This document shows, piece by piece, positions 8,615 to 16,754 of a stretch of DNA of 64,000 bases. The stretch spans positions 1,550,001 to 1,614,000 of the forward strand of contig OZ245761.1 of the NCBI GenBank assembly GCA_965227535.1, written 5' to 3'. A program made the translations under genes and the position numbers. Below the pieces are notes generated by a model, which was given only the letters and a program-made list of their open reading frames with translations, searched no databases and was not told the DNA's origin. Positions within the stretch are counted from its first letter, which is position 1. Each line of letters starts with the position of its first letter. This DNA comes from SZUA-430 sp965227535. Its GTDB lineage: Bacteria; Pseudomonadota; Alphaproteobacteria; Micropepsales; Micropepsaceae.

Positions 8615-9853
8615 ATGGGGATCAGCATGGAACGAAGGCAGTTTCTGATCGGCGCCGGAGCGCTCGCGATGACCCTGGCGTCTAACGCACGTGCCGCGTC
8701 GTCCAAATTTCCGCAACTCGAAGCGTTCATCGCAAAGGAAGCGACGGCGCGTCACATTCCCGGTGTCGCCGCGTGCATCATCCGCGACGGCGACATCGCC
8801 TGGTCGCACGCCTACGGCTTTGCCGACCTGGAACGCAAAGTGCCCATGAGCTTGGACGCGCTGCTGAACATCGGCTCAATCTCGAAGACGTTCACGACGA
8901 CCGCGCTGATGCAGCTCAAAGAGGCCGGCCGCATCGACCTCGATGCCGACGTCGGCACCTACCTGCCCTTCCCGCTCCGCAATCCGAAGTATCCCGATGA
9001 CGTCATCACGCTGCGCAAGCTGCTGACCCACACGGCGTCATTGCGCGACGGCATTTCCTACGCAAAGCTCTACGCCTGCGGCGACCCGCCGCTCAGCCTC
9101 GCCGAATGGCTCAAGGCCTATTACACACCCGGAGAAAAGTTCTACGACGCGGCGGAGAACTTCCACCCGTGGAAGCCGGGCGAAAAGTGGGACTACTGCA
9201 ACCTCGCCTTCGGCGTCATCGCCTATGTCGTCGAGCGAGTCTCCGGCGAGCCCTTCGCGGCCTACTGCCGTCGAACGATCTTCGAACCGCTGAAGATGAC
9301 GGAAACGAACTGGTATCTGAAACAGATCGACACCAAGCGTCATCTCACGCCCTACACGTGGGTCGAAAACGGAAAGCCGCGCGGACCGACATGGGGCGGC
9401 CTCCCGCAAGGCGTCATTCGCGAGGGCGGACCGACCTTCGATCAGAAGCTCGAAAACGGCTACCAACCGAACTGTCCCTACAATCACCCGAACTTCCCCG
9501 ACGGCTTCCTGCGCAGCAGCCTGAACGGTCTCTCCCGCTACCTGCGCGCTTATCTCGCCGGCGGCGCGTTCCAAGGCGGTCGTATTCTGAAACCCGAAAC
9601 CATCGCCGAAATGCTGACCGTGCAAATGACAAACCAGAACGGCCGCAACCAAGGCCTCACCTGGTACGCCGACGAAAAGATCGCCGATGAATACTCGTGG
9701 GGCCACGGCGGCAGTGACCCGGGCATCAACAACGATGTGCGATTCATCCCAAGCCGCAAGCTGGCGACAATCGTCATCACCAACACCAACGGCATCAAAC
9801 CGCAGGACTTCACGCACGCCTTCACGCACGCGGCCGTTTCGGCCCCTGGTTAA
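8615..9853 (+). CDS. Beta-lactamase-fold serine hydrolase, exported
   Basis: A 412-residue class C beta-lactamase/DD-peptidase-type hydrolase, more likely an esterase or amidase than a drug-resistance enzyme in this context. Catalytic SxxK is Ser88-Ile-Ser-Lys91, YxN is Tyr194-Cys-Asn196, and HGG in WGHGGSDPG stands where KTG is found in penicillin-binding proteins. The N-terminus carries RRQFLIGAGALAM, a twin-arginine-like export signal, so it probably acts in the periplasm. It is last in the catabolic gene row and could release an acyl or ester substrate before CoA activation (inference). ATG at 8630 is an alternative start. Confidence 0.9.
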   Translation: MGISMERRQFLIGAGALAMTLASNARAASSKFPQLEAFIAKEATARHIPGVAACIIRDGDIAWSHAYGFADLERKVPMSLDALLNIGSISKTFTTTALMQLKEAGRIDLDADVGTYLPFPLRNPKYPDDVITLRKLLTHTASLRDGISYAKLYACGDPPLSLAEWLKAYYTPGEKFYDAAENFHPWKPGEKWDYCNLAFGVIAYVVERVSGEPFAAYCRRTIFEPLKMTETNWYLKQIDTKRHLTPYTWVENGKPRGPTWGGLPQGVIREGGPTFDQKLENGYQPNCPYNHPNFPDGFLRSSLNGLSRYLRAYLAGGAFQGGRILKPETIAEMLTVQMTNQNGRNQGLTWYADEKIADEYSWGHGGSDPGINNDVRFIPSRKLATIVITNTNGIKPQDFTHAFTHAAVSAPG

Positions 9854-10091
9854 CAGCCGGTCGCGCCGAAACGAGATGCTCACGGGACGCGGTTAGACCT
9901 GTTGCGGGCACTGGGGGGGCTTGCAAGCGCCTCCAATCCGCAGTTTCGGGCGCGTCGATTGAACTGTCACAATAAACTGCTTGTGTGCAGCTTCAACGCT
10001 CCCCCGAGAGGCCACGCGTGTCGACCAACGCCCGTCGCGTTCTTTATGCCGCCGTTCCCCGGCCGCCGCGTCCACACGACACGAGGCCATT

Positions 10092-10865
10092 TTGTTGAGG
10101 CCTCTACCGCTGGCCGGAAAGGTTGGCCTCGTCATTGGGGTCGCCAATGATAGCTCGATCGCTTGGGGCTGCGCGAAGGCGTTTCGCGACCAGGGGGCCG
10201 AGCTTGCGATCACGTATCTCAACGCCAAGGCAGAGCCGCATGTCAGGCCCCTGGCGAATGAGCTGGACGCCGGTCTCATCCTGCCCTTGGACGTCACCGA
10301 CGAGCGGACAGTCGACGATGTCTTCGCCGGAATCGAGGCCCGTTGGGGTCGTCTCGATTTCATCCTTCATTCGATAGCCTATTGCCCGAAGGAAGACCTT
10401 CACGCGCCCGTGGTCGACGCGTCACGCGACGGTTTCCTGACCGCGATGGACATTTCGTGCCATTCGTTCCTGCGTATGATCCGCCGTGCGGTGCCGCTGA
10501 TGCGCAGCGGGGGCACCTGCATGACGGTCACCTTCTTCGGCGCCGAACGTGTAGTCGAGCATTACAACATCATGGGACCGGTGAAGGCCGCGCTCGAGGC
10601 GTCCGTGCGCTACGCGGCGGTACAGCTGGGGCCGAAAGGCATCACCGTCCACGCCCTGTCTCCTGGCCCGCTGAAAACACGCGCGGCATCGGGCATTGAA
10701 CGGTTCGACGCCCTCCTCGAGGAAATCGCAGCACGCACGCCGCAACATCGCCTGGCGACGATCGAGGATGTTGGGGCGTTTGCCGCGTTCCTGGCCGGCA
10801 ACGCGGCGCGCAACATCACCGGCGGCGTGCACTACATCGATGCGGGCTATAACGTCGTCGGCTGA
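10092..10865 (+). CDS. Enoyl-ACP reductase-like short-chain dehydrogenase (FabI/InhA type)
   Basis: About 257 residues, an NAD(P)H-dependent reductase of the FabI/InhA branch. It has the divergent nucleotide motif GVANDSSIAWGCAKAF, the HSIAY segment, and the catalytic Tyr-x6-Lys in EHYNIMGPVKAALE. Where E. coli FabI has Tyr146 this protein has Phe (TFFGAER), as InhA does. No ATG lies near the conserved beginning; TTG at 10092 preceded by GAGG at 10083-10086 gives the usual family length, while an in-frame reading to 9981 adds unlike sequence. It is convergent with the next gene, with three bases between stops. It may be a second, specialised reductase rather than the essential FabI. Confidence 0.8.
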   Translation: MLRPLPLAGKVGLVIGVANDSSIAWGCAKAFRDQGAELAITYLNAKAEPHVRPLANELDAGLILPLDVTDERTVDDVFAGIEARWGRLDFILHSIAYCPKEDLHAPVVDASRDGFLTAMDISCHSFLRMIRRAVPLMRSGGTCMTVTFFGAERVVEHYNIMGPVKAALEASVRYAAVQLGPKGITVHALSPGPLKTRAASGIERFDALLEEIAARTPQHRLATIEDVGAFAAFLAGNAARNITGGVHYIDAGYNVVG

Positions 10866-10868
10866 CGC

Positions 10869-11765
10869 TTACCTGAAGAACTGCAGCAGCGCCTCAGCGG
10901 TCTCCTCCGGCGCCTCCTCGGGGAGAAAGTGCCCGCAGTCGATCCGTTGGCTGCGTGCGTGCGACGACAGTCGATGCCAGACTCCAAGGGCTGCGTGTTC
11001 GTCGGGAAAGCCAGCGCGTCCCCACAATGCCAGCGTCGGGCATTTGATCCGCCGCCCGTGGCGCATGTCGTGGTGGTCGTGTGCAGAGTCGACATGCCAT
11101 CCGGCGCGATAGTCGGCACAGGTCGCCGCGACGCGCTTAGGGTCGCTATAGAACCGCCGATAGTGTTCGAGCGCGCTCGGATCGAACGGCGACAGATCGC
11201 GCGCCTTCGTCCAACTGGCCAGCGTGTGATCGATGAAGCCGATCGGATTGGCGTCGATCAGCATCTCGGGCAAAGGCGCCGGTTGCGCCAGAAAATACCA
11301 ATGATAGGCGCGCATAGCGGCCCGCGTGTCGGTGAGCGCCTCCCACATCGCGTGCGTCGGAACGATGTCGAGGACCGCGAGCTTTGTCACGCGATGCGGG
11401 TGATCGAGAGCCAGGCGATAAGCCACGCGTCCCCCGCGATCATGCCCCGCGACCATAAAGCGCTCGTGCCCCACGCGCTGCATGGCGTGCAGCATGTCGT
11501 CGGCCATCGACCGCTTTGAATAGGTCGTGTGGAGTGCGTCGTCCGGCGGCACGTCTGAATCGCCATAGCCGCGCAGATCGGCGACGTAGACCTTGAAATG
11601 TCGCGCAAGCACGGGCGCGACCTTGTGCCAACAAACATGCGTTTGCGGATATCCGTGCAGCAGTAGTAGCGGTGGCCCGTCGCCACCGATGCGTGCGAAG
11701 ATGCCCGTGTGCTGCGCGTCGATCTTCCATTGCGCAAATCCCGGGAAGAGATCAGGTAGGCTCAA
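10869..11765 (-). CDS. Alpha/beta hydrolase closely resembling fluoroacetate/haloacetate dehalogenase
   Basis: A 298-residue alpha/beta hydrolase. The family landmarks of fluoroacetate dehalogenase fall at nearly the same residue numbers as in the characterised Rhodopseudomonas enzyme (recalled): nucleophile Asp109 in GHDRGGR, carboxylate-binding Arg110 and Arg113, Asp133 (VLDIVP), halide-pocket His155 and Trp156 (YHWYFLAQPAP), Tyr219 (DYRAG) and catalytic His279 (CGHFLPEEAPEE). The oxyanion segment is HGYPQ. This goes well beyond a generic hydrolase match. The expected reaction is hydrolytic removal of halide from a haloacetate, though epoxide or ester substrates cannot be excluded. It is transcribed away from tRNA-Gln. 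Confidence 0.85.
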   Translation of the reverse strand: MSLPDLFPGFAQWKIDAQHTGIFARIGGDGPPLLLLHGYPQTHVCWHKVAPVLARHFKVYVADLRGYGDSDVPPDDALHTTYSKRSMADDMLHAMQRVGHERFMVAGHDRGGRVAYRLALDHPHRVTKLAVLDIVPTHAMWEALTDTRAAMRAYHWYFLAQPAPLPEMLIDANPIGFIDHTLASWTKARDLSPFDPSALEHYRRFYSDPKRVAATCADYRAGWHVDSAHDHHDMRHGRRIKCPTLALWGRAGFPDEHAALGVWHRLSSHARSQRIDCGHFLPEEAPEETAEALLQFFR

Positions 11766-11803
11766 GCGCTCACCTCAAGGCTATGGCTGCACGTCTCTCG
11801 CTT

Positions 11804-11965
11804 CTACAGGCCCGATATGGCAGTTACATGTAGAAAAATGGGATCCGTCAGGCCGGTTTCCGCGTTCGCGGCTTCGCCCAACACCGTGTCGGCTTCCGCC
11901 GCGATGTTGCACTTGTTGAAGCCGAAAAACACGATGAACTGCTTCAGCGCTGGCGGCCGCCGGTG
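11804..11965 (-). pseudogene. Remnant of an OmpA-family gene
   Basis: Reading the minus strand from about 11965 gives PPALKQFIVFFGFNKCN at the start of what resembles an OmpA C-terminal peptidoglycan-binding domain, continuing through IAAEADTVLGEAANAE; it then loses similarity and stops at 11804-11806. The HTD-containing remainder of the domain and all upstream barrel sequence are missing. It looks like the relic of a larger outer-membrane protein gene next to the tRNA-Gln gene. Confidence 0.5.
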
Positions 11966-12074
11966 CTTTGCAAAAACGGGACTCCATCACCGAGCGGTGA
12001 GCAAAGGGCCCAAAATCACCTTGTGCGCAGCCCGAGGTCGGCTTTGCCTGACCCACGAAGTGCGGTCGAGAGCC

Positions 12075-12149
12075 TGGCTGGGGTACTAGGATTCGAACCT
12101 AGGAATGGCGGAATCAAAATCCGCTGCCTTACCACTTGGCTATACCCCA
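12075..12149 (-). tRNA. tRNA-Gln (anticodon UUG)
   Basis: A complete cloverleaf on the minus strand: acceptor TGGGGTA pairs with TACCCCA; the anticodon arm GCGGA-TTTTGAT-TCCGC places TTG at positions 34-36; the T arm contains GGTTCGAATCC. The 3' CCA is encoded (12075-12077). Confidence 0.95.
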
Positions 12150-12263
12150 ATGGCCTGCGACGCCTCCCGCGCGCTGGCGGGCGCAAGGCGCGGGACCATA
12201 AGGGCACGGGCGCGCGAAGGCAACGCCCTGCAAATCCTAAGAGTCCGGCGGCAAAACGTCCGG

Positions 12264-13424
12264 TTACCGCGGCCGCGCACCGGGCCGGCTCAGCAGCTGC
12301 GGCGGCACAGGCAGGGTTGCGATTCGGTCGGTCTCCAGACTGCCGAAATAGAGCACCCCGTCCTTCTCGTGCACGCTGGTGATCGACTTGATCACCTTCC
12401 CGCCTGGATCCTGAAGCGTCGCCACGACCTGACCCTGCAAGTCGATCGCAACGACGCAGCCCCAATGCTCCGGCGCCGGTTGCGGCAACAGGCCGATCGA
12501 CTGCAGCCGGAACGCCACCTTGCGCATGAACGGATTGGGCAGCTGCTCTTCCAGCGCCTTGTTGCGCGGCCCCGCCAGCGCGACCCAGAACAGATCGCGT
12601 CCGTTAAACGACAGATTGTCCGGATACCCGGGCAGATTTTCGATGAACGTGTCCTTCGTGCCGGCCTTCGTCCCTTTGAGCCAGTATCGCGTAATGCGGT
12701 GCGCCGCGGTCTCGTTCACCAGCACGTATTCCTCATCCGGCCCCAGCGCCACGCCGTTCGCGAAGGCCAGCCCGCCGACCCGCGCCTGAAGCGTCGACGA
12801 TCGCGGATCGAACGAGAACAACCGCCCCGTGGCTTGGCCCTCGAAGAAGTCGAGCATGTACTCGTCGATGCCGTACCGCGTCGATGCGTCGGTGAAGTAA
12901 ATCGTGCCGTCCTTGGCGATATCGAGATCGTCGACGAACAGCATCGGCCGGTTCTCATAACGGTCGGCGACCGGGATCACCTGCCCCGCCGGCGTAATCG
13001 CGAGCAGGCCCTTCTTGGCGTCCGCGACGACGATGTTCCCGAACGGATCATGCTGCAAGCCGAGCGGCCGCCCGCCGGTTTCGGCGACTTTCTCGAAGCC
13101 GGCCGAGGTTTGGCCCGTGCCGCCGGGAACAGCCGGCGCAGGTGCGCCGCCCGCCGGCCCATCAATCCGTACACGGACAATCCGCCCGTCGGCGAGGCCC
13201 GTATAGGCATAGCCGTCCTTGACCGTGACGTCTTCCGGACCCTGCCCCATCGCCTCGCCGAGCCAGCGAACGCTGCGCAGCGCTTCATTGGGTTGGAACA
13301 AGCCGACGAACCCGGGATTGGGCCCCACCGTCACGGCAACGGGTTCGATGCGCGTCGGCCACGCCACCACATAGCCTACGGCGATCAGAACCAGGGCCAA
13401 AAGCCCGATCAGGACATAGCGCAC
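12264..13424 (-). CDS. Strictosidine synthase / SMP-30-like beta-propeller protein
   Basis: A 386-residue protein with one N-terminal membrane segment (YVLIGLLALVLIAVGYVVAW) followed by a six-bladed propeller typical of the strictosidine-synthase-like/APMAP family, which in bacteria are mostly lactonase- or esterase-like. Landmarks are GRPLGLQHDPFGNIVVADA, FVDDLDIAKDGTIYFTDAS, FANGVALGPDEEYVLVNET and GYPDNLSF, the Asp/Asn residues that line the metal pocket. The GTG at 13424 is chosen over 13472 because GGGGGG lies 6 bases before it. No pathway partner is adjacent; it stands alone between two tRNA genes. Confidence 0.8.
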   Translation of the reverse strand: MRYVLIGLLALVLIAVGYVVAWPTRIEPVAVTVGPNPGFVGLFQPNEALRSVRWLGEAMGQGPEDVTVKDGYAYTGLADGRIVRVRIDGPAGGAPAPAVPGGTGQTSAGFEKVAETGGRPLGLQHDPFGNIVVADAKKGLLAITPAGQVIPVADRYENRPMLFVDDLDIAKDGTIYFTDASTRYGIDEYMLDFFEGQATGRLFSFDPRSSTLQARVGGLAFANGVALGPDEEYVLVNETAAHRITRYWLKGTKAGTKDTFIENLPGYPDNLSFNGRDLFWVALAGPRNKALEEQLPNPFMRKVAFRLQSIGLLPQPAPEHWGCVVAIDLQGQVVATLQDPGGKVIKSITSVHEKDGVLYFGSLETDRIATLPVPPQLLSRPGARPR

Positions 13425-13560
13425 GGCGATCCCCCCGTTTGCCCCTTCTGGAGCGAAGGGGAGCGGGGACATTTTGCCCGCCTTGCCCCACCCCTGACCA
13501 GCCTGTATAAGACCGCCCTTCCCGAGCCGGGTTGACGCAGTCGCCGGCGCATATGGAATA

Positions 13561-13637
13561 CGGAGAGTAGCTCAGCCTGGTAGAGCACTGCTTTCGGGAG
13601 GCAGGGGCCGGAGGTTCAAATCCTCTCTCTCCGACCA
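13561..13637 (+). tRNA. tRNA-Pro (anticodon CGG)
   Basis: A full cloverleaf: acceptor CGGAGAG pairs with CTCTCCG; the anticodon arm CTGCT-TTCGGGA-GGCAG gives CGG at 34-36; the T arm is GGAGG-TTCAAAT-CCTCT; and CCA is encoded at the 3' end. No second copy of its 3' end was seen that would mark a phage attachment site. Confidence 0.95.
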
Positions 13638-13682
13638 TTTTTCCCGGTACGTTCGAATTTCCGCTCGATTTTCCAAAGAAAA

Positions 13683-13707
13683 AGGCCGCCGCAAGCCGCG
13701 ACGGCCT
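13683..13707 (-). terminator. Rho-independent terminator of the peroxidase gene
   Basis: On the minus strand a hairpin with AGGCCG/CGGCCT arms lies 26 bases after the peroxidase stop codon and runs directly into TTTTTCTTT, the arrangement of an intrinsic terminator. Confidence 0.7.
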
Positions 13708-13732
13708 CTGAATAACGCGGAATCCGCGCGCC

Positions 13733-16303
13733 TTACACGAAGAAGACGAAGTCGTTCGCGTCGATCAGCGACGCGTTGCCGATGCCCACCAGACGAATGA
13801 CCTGATCCGCCTGTCCGTCGATGGTCACCAGCGTATCTGCCCCGACGTCCGCGATGGCGACATGGAGCGCGAAATCGGCTTCCACGAACCCGAACGCGGA
13901 CAGATCGATCAGGTCCTGTCCGCCGGCCGGGTTGGCGTCGAAGCCGGTGATCCGGTCGCTGCCGAAGTCGGCCGCGAACACGAACGTGTCAAGGCCACTG
14001 CCGCCGTCGAGCCTGTCGTTGCCCGCACCGCCGTCGAGCGTGTCATTGCCGGCGCCGCCCGCGAGCTGATCGTTGCCGTCCTCGCCGTAGAGTTCGTCGT
14101 TGCCGGCGCCGCCGTTGACGGTGTCGTTGCCGGCCCCGCCATAGACTTTGTCGTTGCCGCCGTCGCCGTTGACAATGTCGTTGCCGTCGCCGCCGAAGGC
14201 CTGGTCGTCGCCTTGACCGCCGTTGACGATGTCGTTGCCTTCCTTGCCCAGCAAGATGTCGTCGCCGTCGCCGCCGTTGACGATGTCGTTGCCCAAGCCG
14301 CCGCTGGCCCAGTCATCGCCGCCGTCCATGTTGATGATGTCGTTGCCGTCATCGCCGCTGGCGTTGTCGTCGCCTGCCCCGGCATTGAGGATATCGTTGT
14401 TGGCGCCGCCCCTCAGGAAGTCATCGCCCTTTCCGCCGTCGAGGACGTCGTTGCCGCCGTCGCCGTAGAGCGTGTCGCTGCCGTCCCTGCCGAAAAGCCA
14501 GTCGTTGCCGTCCTTCCCGATCATCAGATCGGCCTTCAGGGTCGCGGCCGTATCGGCGCCGAACTTGTAGTCGCTGCCGTTGCCGAATTCCATGCGGTTG
14601 GCCACCCCGAAACCGTCGAGGTGCAAGTGGTCGGCGCCGCTGTTGCGCGCGACGATCTCGGCGACCGTCACGCCCATGATGCCGGCCAGCAACTCCGGAT
14701 TCCCCGCGAGCCTGTTCTGGTAATAGAACGGATCGCCGGCCTTCAGCGCGTCGAACTGAATGGCGTTGAGCAGCGTGAACGTCTCGCCAAGCTGGCTGTC
14801 GTAATACTTCTTCTCGAGCATGCCGCCGACGATCGAATCGAGTTTGCTGATGTCGTTGCCGTAGACGTTCTTAAGCGCCGCGATTCTGGCGTCGCCGGGC
14901 AAGTAGCCGTTGGCCGCCGCGAACGCGTCGAAGTCGGCATAGGTCGAAAGGCCCAAACTGGCGCGCAGGATATTGTAGCTCCAAACGCCATGATCGCGCC
15001 CGCGCTGAATGTCGAATGCCTCCAGGTCGGCGGTATTGATGCCGAACAGCGCCGCGCGATTGCCGTCCGCAACGAAGCCATCGATCTCCTGGGAGTACTG
15101 GGCGCTGAGCCCGCGAATCCAGGCGTCGATGTCAGCCGCGCTATGTCCGGCGCCGGGAACGTTCTGGGCCGCCGCCGCAAGTGAGAACGCGTTGCCCAGC
15201 GAGATGTCCAACAAAGTTGAGCCGTCAGCGTTGAGAAGTTTGTAGTCGTTGCTCGACTGGTCGTGGCCGAAACGGAAGGCGACCGTCGTCCATTCGTTGA
15301 TGATGCCGGGCGCGATCTGACCGGGATGCGACGCCTTGTAGGCAGCAAGAAGGTCGTCCGCGTGCGTACCTTGCAGCTTCGGCAGATACTCCTCGAACAC
15401 AACGTGCTGGAATTCCGCCTCGTTGATCGCGCGTGCCGCCTCGAAAAGTTGATCCTGCGACCAACCTTGCGACGTCGCGTAGGGCGTCAGCTGGTCGACC
15501 TGATAATTGTGCTCGCGCGCCCAGATCGTCTGCTGAACGATCAGCGGCGCCTGCTGATTGACCCGGTTGTCGCCGGCGTAGAACAAGTTCTCGAACGAGG
15601 CATCGGCGGGATTCGTCGCTGGGTTTGGCAGCCCGCCGAATCCGGGCTCCGTGAAGGTTTGAAGCACTTGCAGCGAGGTCAGGCCGGCATCGACGCCGAC
15701 TTCCTTGATGGTTGGCAGCAGCCCACCTGCACCGAGCAGCAGCTTGGCCGACTGCACGCCGCCGCCCAGGTCGTCACGCGCAAGATCCTCCCGCGCCTGG
15801 CTGTTGCCATAGACCATGCTCAAATCGAGGAAGCTCGTTTCCTCGTTGATCTGCTGCCGAACGCCGCTCGAGTCGATTTCGCCGGGCGTGCGCGCGATCG
15901 GAAACGGCAGGCCGTCGATAAACAGCGGCGGTCCGCCGGATGGTCCGGTGGAAGCTTCCGCCACGTCGTGCGTGAGGAACTGGCCGAAAAAGTCGAACAT
16001 CTCATTGACGGCAAAAGAGCTTGGAATGTTCTGGTTGTTCGGACCCAACGCCATGACCGCGTCTGAGACGGCGTGCGCCTGTGGCATGTTGCCGACGAGT
16101 GCAGGCCCATTGAACGGCGGCGTCGAATGCTGCACCGGTAGCGCCTGCGCGCCGAGACCGTCTGTGTAGCTGTTCGGCGTAATCCTGATAAACGTGTCGC
16201 CGACTTCGCCGACATCGTTCCCAGGAATGTTGTCGCCGTCGTTGTTGCTGCCGTTGGGATTGCGAGCCAAGATCGCGTCAAGCCCGGCAAAAATGCTAGC
16301 CAT
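13733..16303 (-). CDS. Secreted animal-type heme peroxidase with C-terminal RTX repeats
   Basis: An 856-residue protein. Residues ~35-590 are an animal heme peroxidase (peroxinectin-like) domain: distal Gln108 and His112 in FFGQFLTHD, Arg247 in GDNRVN, REHN, and proximal His347 in AFRFGHDQ. Residues ~595-760 are about 15 or more GGxGxDxLx calcium-binding nonapeptides, and the last ~90 residues are the FGSDRITGF / DLIDLSAFGF type of tail found on type I secretion substrates. There is no Sec signal, as expected for that route. The two carboxylates that esterify heme in mammalian peroxidases are absent (Thr111 for Asp, Gln250 for Glu). No ABC exporter genes are adjacent. A role in surface defence, halide oxidation or adhesion is possible. 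Confidence 0.9.
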   Translation of the reverse strand: MASIFAGLDAILARNPNGSNNDGDNIPGNDVGEVGDTFIRITPNSYTDGLGAQALPVQHSTPPFNGPALVGNMPQAHAVSDAVMALGPNNQNIPSSFAVNEMFDFFGQFLTHDVAEASTGPSGGPPLFIDGLPFPIARTPGEIDSSGVRQQINEETSFLDLSMVYGNSQAREDLARDDLGGGVQSAKLLLGAGGLLPTIKEVGVDAGLTSLQVLQTFTEPGFGGLPNPATNPADASFENLFYAGDNRVNQQAPLIVQQTIWAREHNYQVDQLTPYATSQGWSQDQLFEAARAINEAEFQHVVFEEYLPKLQGTHADDLLAAYKASHPGQIAPGIINEWTTVAFRFGHDQSSNDYKLLNADGSTLLDISLGNAFSLAAAAQNVPGAGHSAADIDAWIRGLSAQYSQEIDGFVADGNRAALFGINTADLEAFDIQRGRDHGVWSYNILRASLGLSTYADFDAFAAANGYLPGDARIAALKNVYGNDISKLDSIVGGMLEKKYYDSQLGETFTLLNAIQFDALKAGDPFYYQNRLAGNPELLAGIMGVTVAEIVARNSGADHLHLDGFGVANRMEFGNGSDYKFGADTAATLKADLMIGKDGNDWLFGRDGSDTLYGDGGNDVLDGGKGDDFLRGGANNDILNAGAGDDNASGDDGNDIINMDGGDDWASGGLGNDIVNGGDGDDILLGKEGNDIVNGGQGDDQAFGGDGNDIVNGDGGNDKVYGGAGNDTVNGGAGNDELYGEDGNDQLAGGAGNDTLDGGAGNDRLDGGSGLDTFVFAADFGSDRITGFDANPAGGQDLIDLSAFGFVEADFALHVAIADVGADTLVTIDGQADQVIRLVGIGNASLIDANDFVFFV
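13985..14515 (-). repeat. Coding tandem repeats (RTX nonapeptide array)
   Basis: A 27-base-period array within the peroxidase gene encodes glycine/aspartate nonapeptides such as GGAGNDTLD and GGDGDDILL. The repeats keep an open frame and vary between copies, which separates them from a CRISPR or satellite array. Each pair of half-turns would bind Ca2+ and fold once outside the cell. Confidence 0.85.
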
Positions 16304-16754
16304 GTCAAATTCCCCCTACCGCGGCGACATTCAACAGACGCAACGCGTTGTATCGTTTTGTAACACGCAACTTTCGGCTCGGTCTCGATACCCTGCGGCA
16401 AGGTCGTAGGTCCGTCAGAGACTATCCGTTCGAGCTAGTGCGAGCCCAATCGCGCAACACAAGACGCGCTGGGATCTCGGGCGATTATCGCGGAGTTCGG
16501 GTGCAGCACCGCGGCCAGGTTCTCAACCGAGTTGGGCCGCCGGTGGAACATTTGGCAACATATGGTGGTGCGCATGGCTCATCGCTCATGCGACGCGCTT
16601 TCGAGTAGCTCTGCGGAAGCCACTGGCTGCGCGAAACCGCGTGCAAGGCTTAACGAACCGTAAAGCCCGAGTGACAGGGGCCGCGCCTAACAGAATCCTT
16701 ACGCCCTCCTGCGTAACATTCCGCACAATCGCTCTTACGTCTGGAATAGTCGCA
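16304..16754. other. Divergent intergenic region between peroxidase and histidine kinase
   Basis: About 450 bases between two divergent genes. An in-frame extension of the kinase back to 16641 exists but lacks kinase or membrane character. The region must hold the peroxidase promoter on the minus strand and the kinase promoter on the plus strand; no operator-like palindrome stands out. Confidence 0.4.

Noticed and set aside
13561..13637. tRNA-Pro as a phage attachment site
   Set aside because: No second copy of the tRNA 3' end and no integrase gene were seen in the window.
13985..14515. Possible CRISPR-like regular repeats
   Set aside because: Period is 27 bases with no unique spacers, and the frame codes for classic calcium-binding RTX nonapeptides.
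13862..15184. A 440-codon plus-strand frame opposite the RTX peroxidase
   Set aside because: It is the antisense reading of periodic, GC-rich RTX codons (Val/Ala repeats) and has no start signal or domain.
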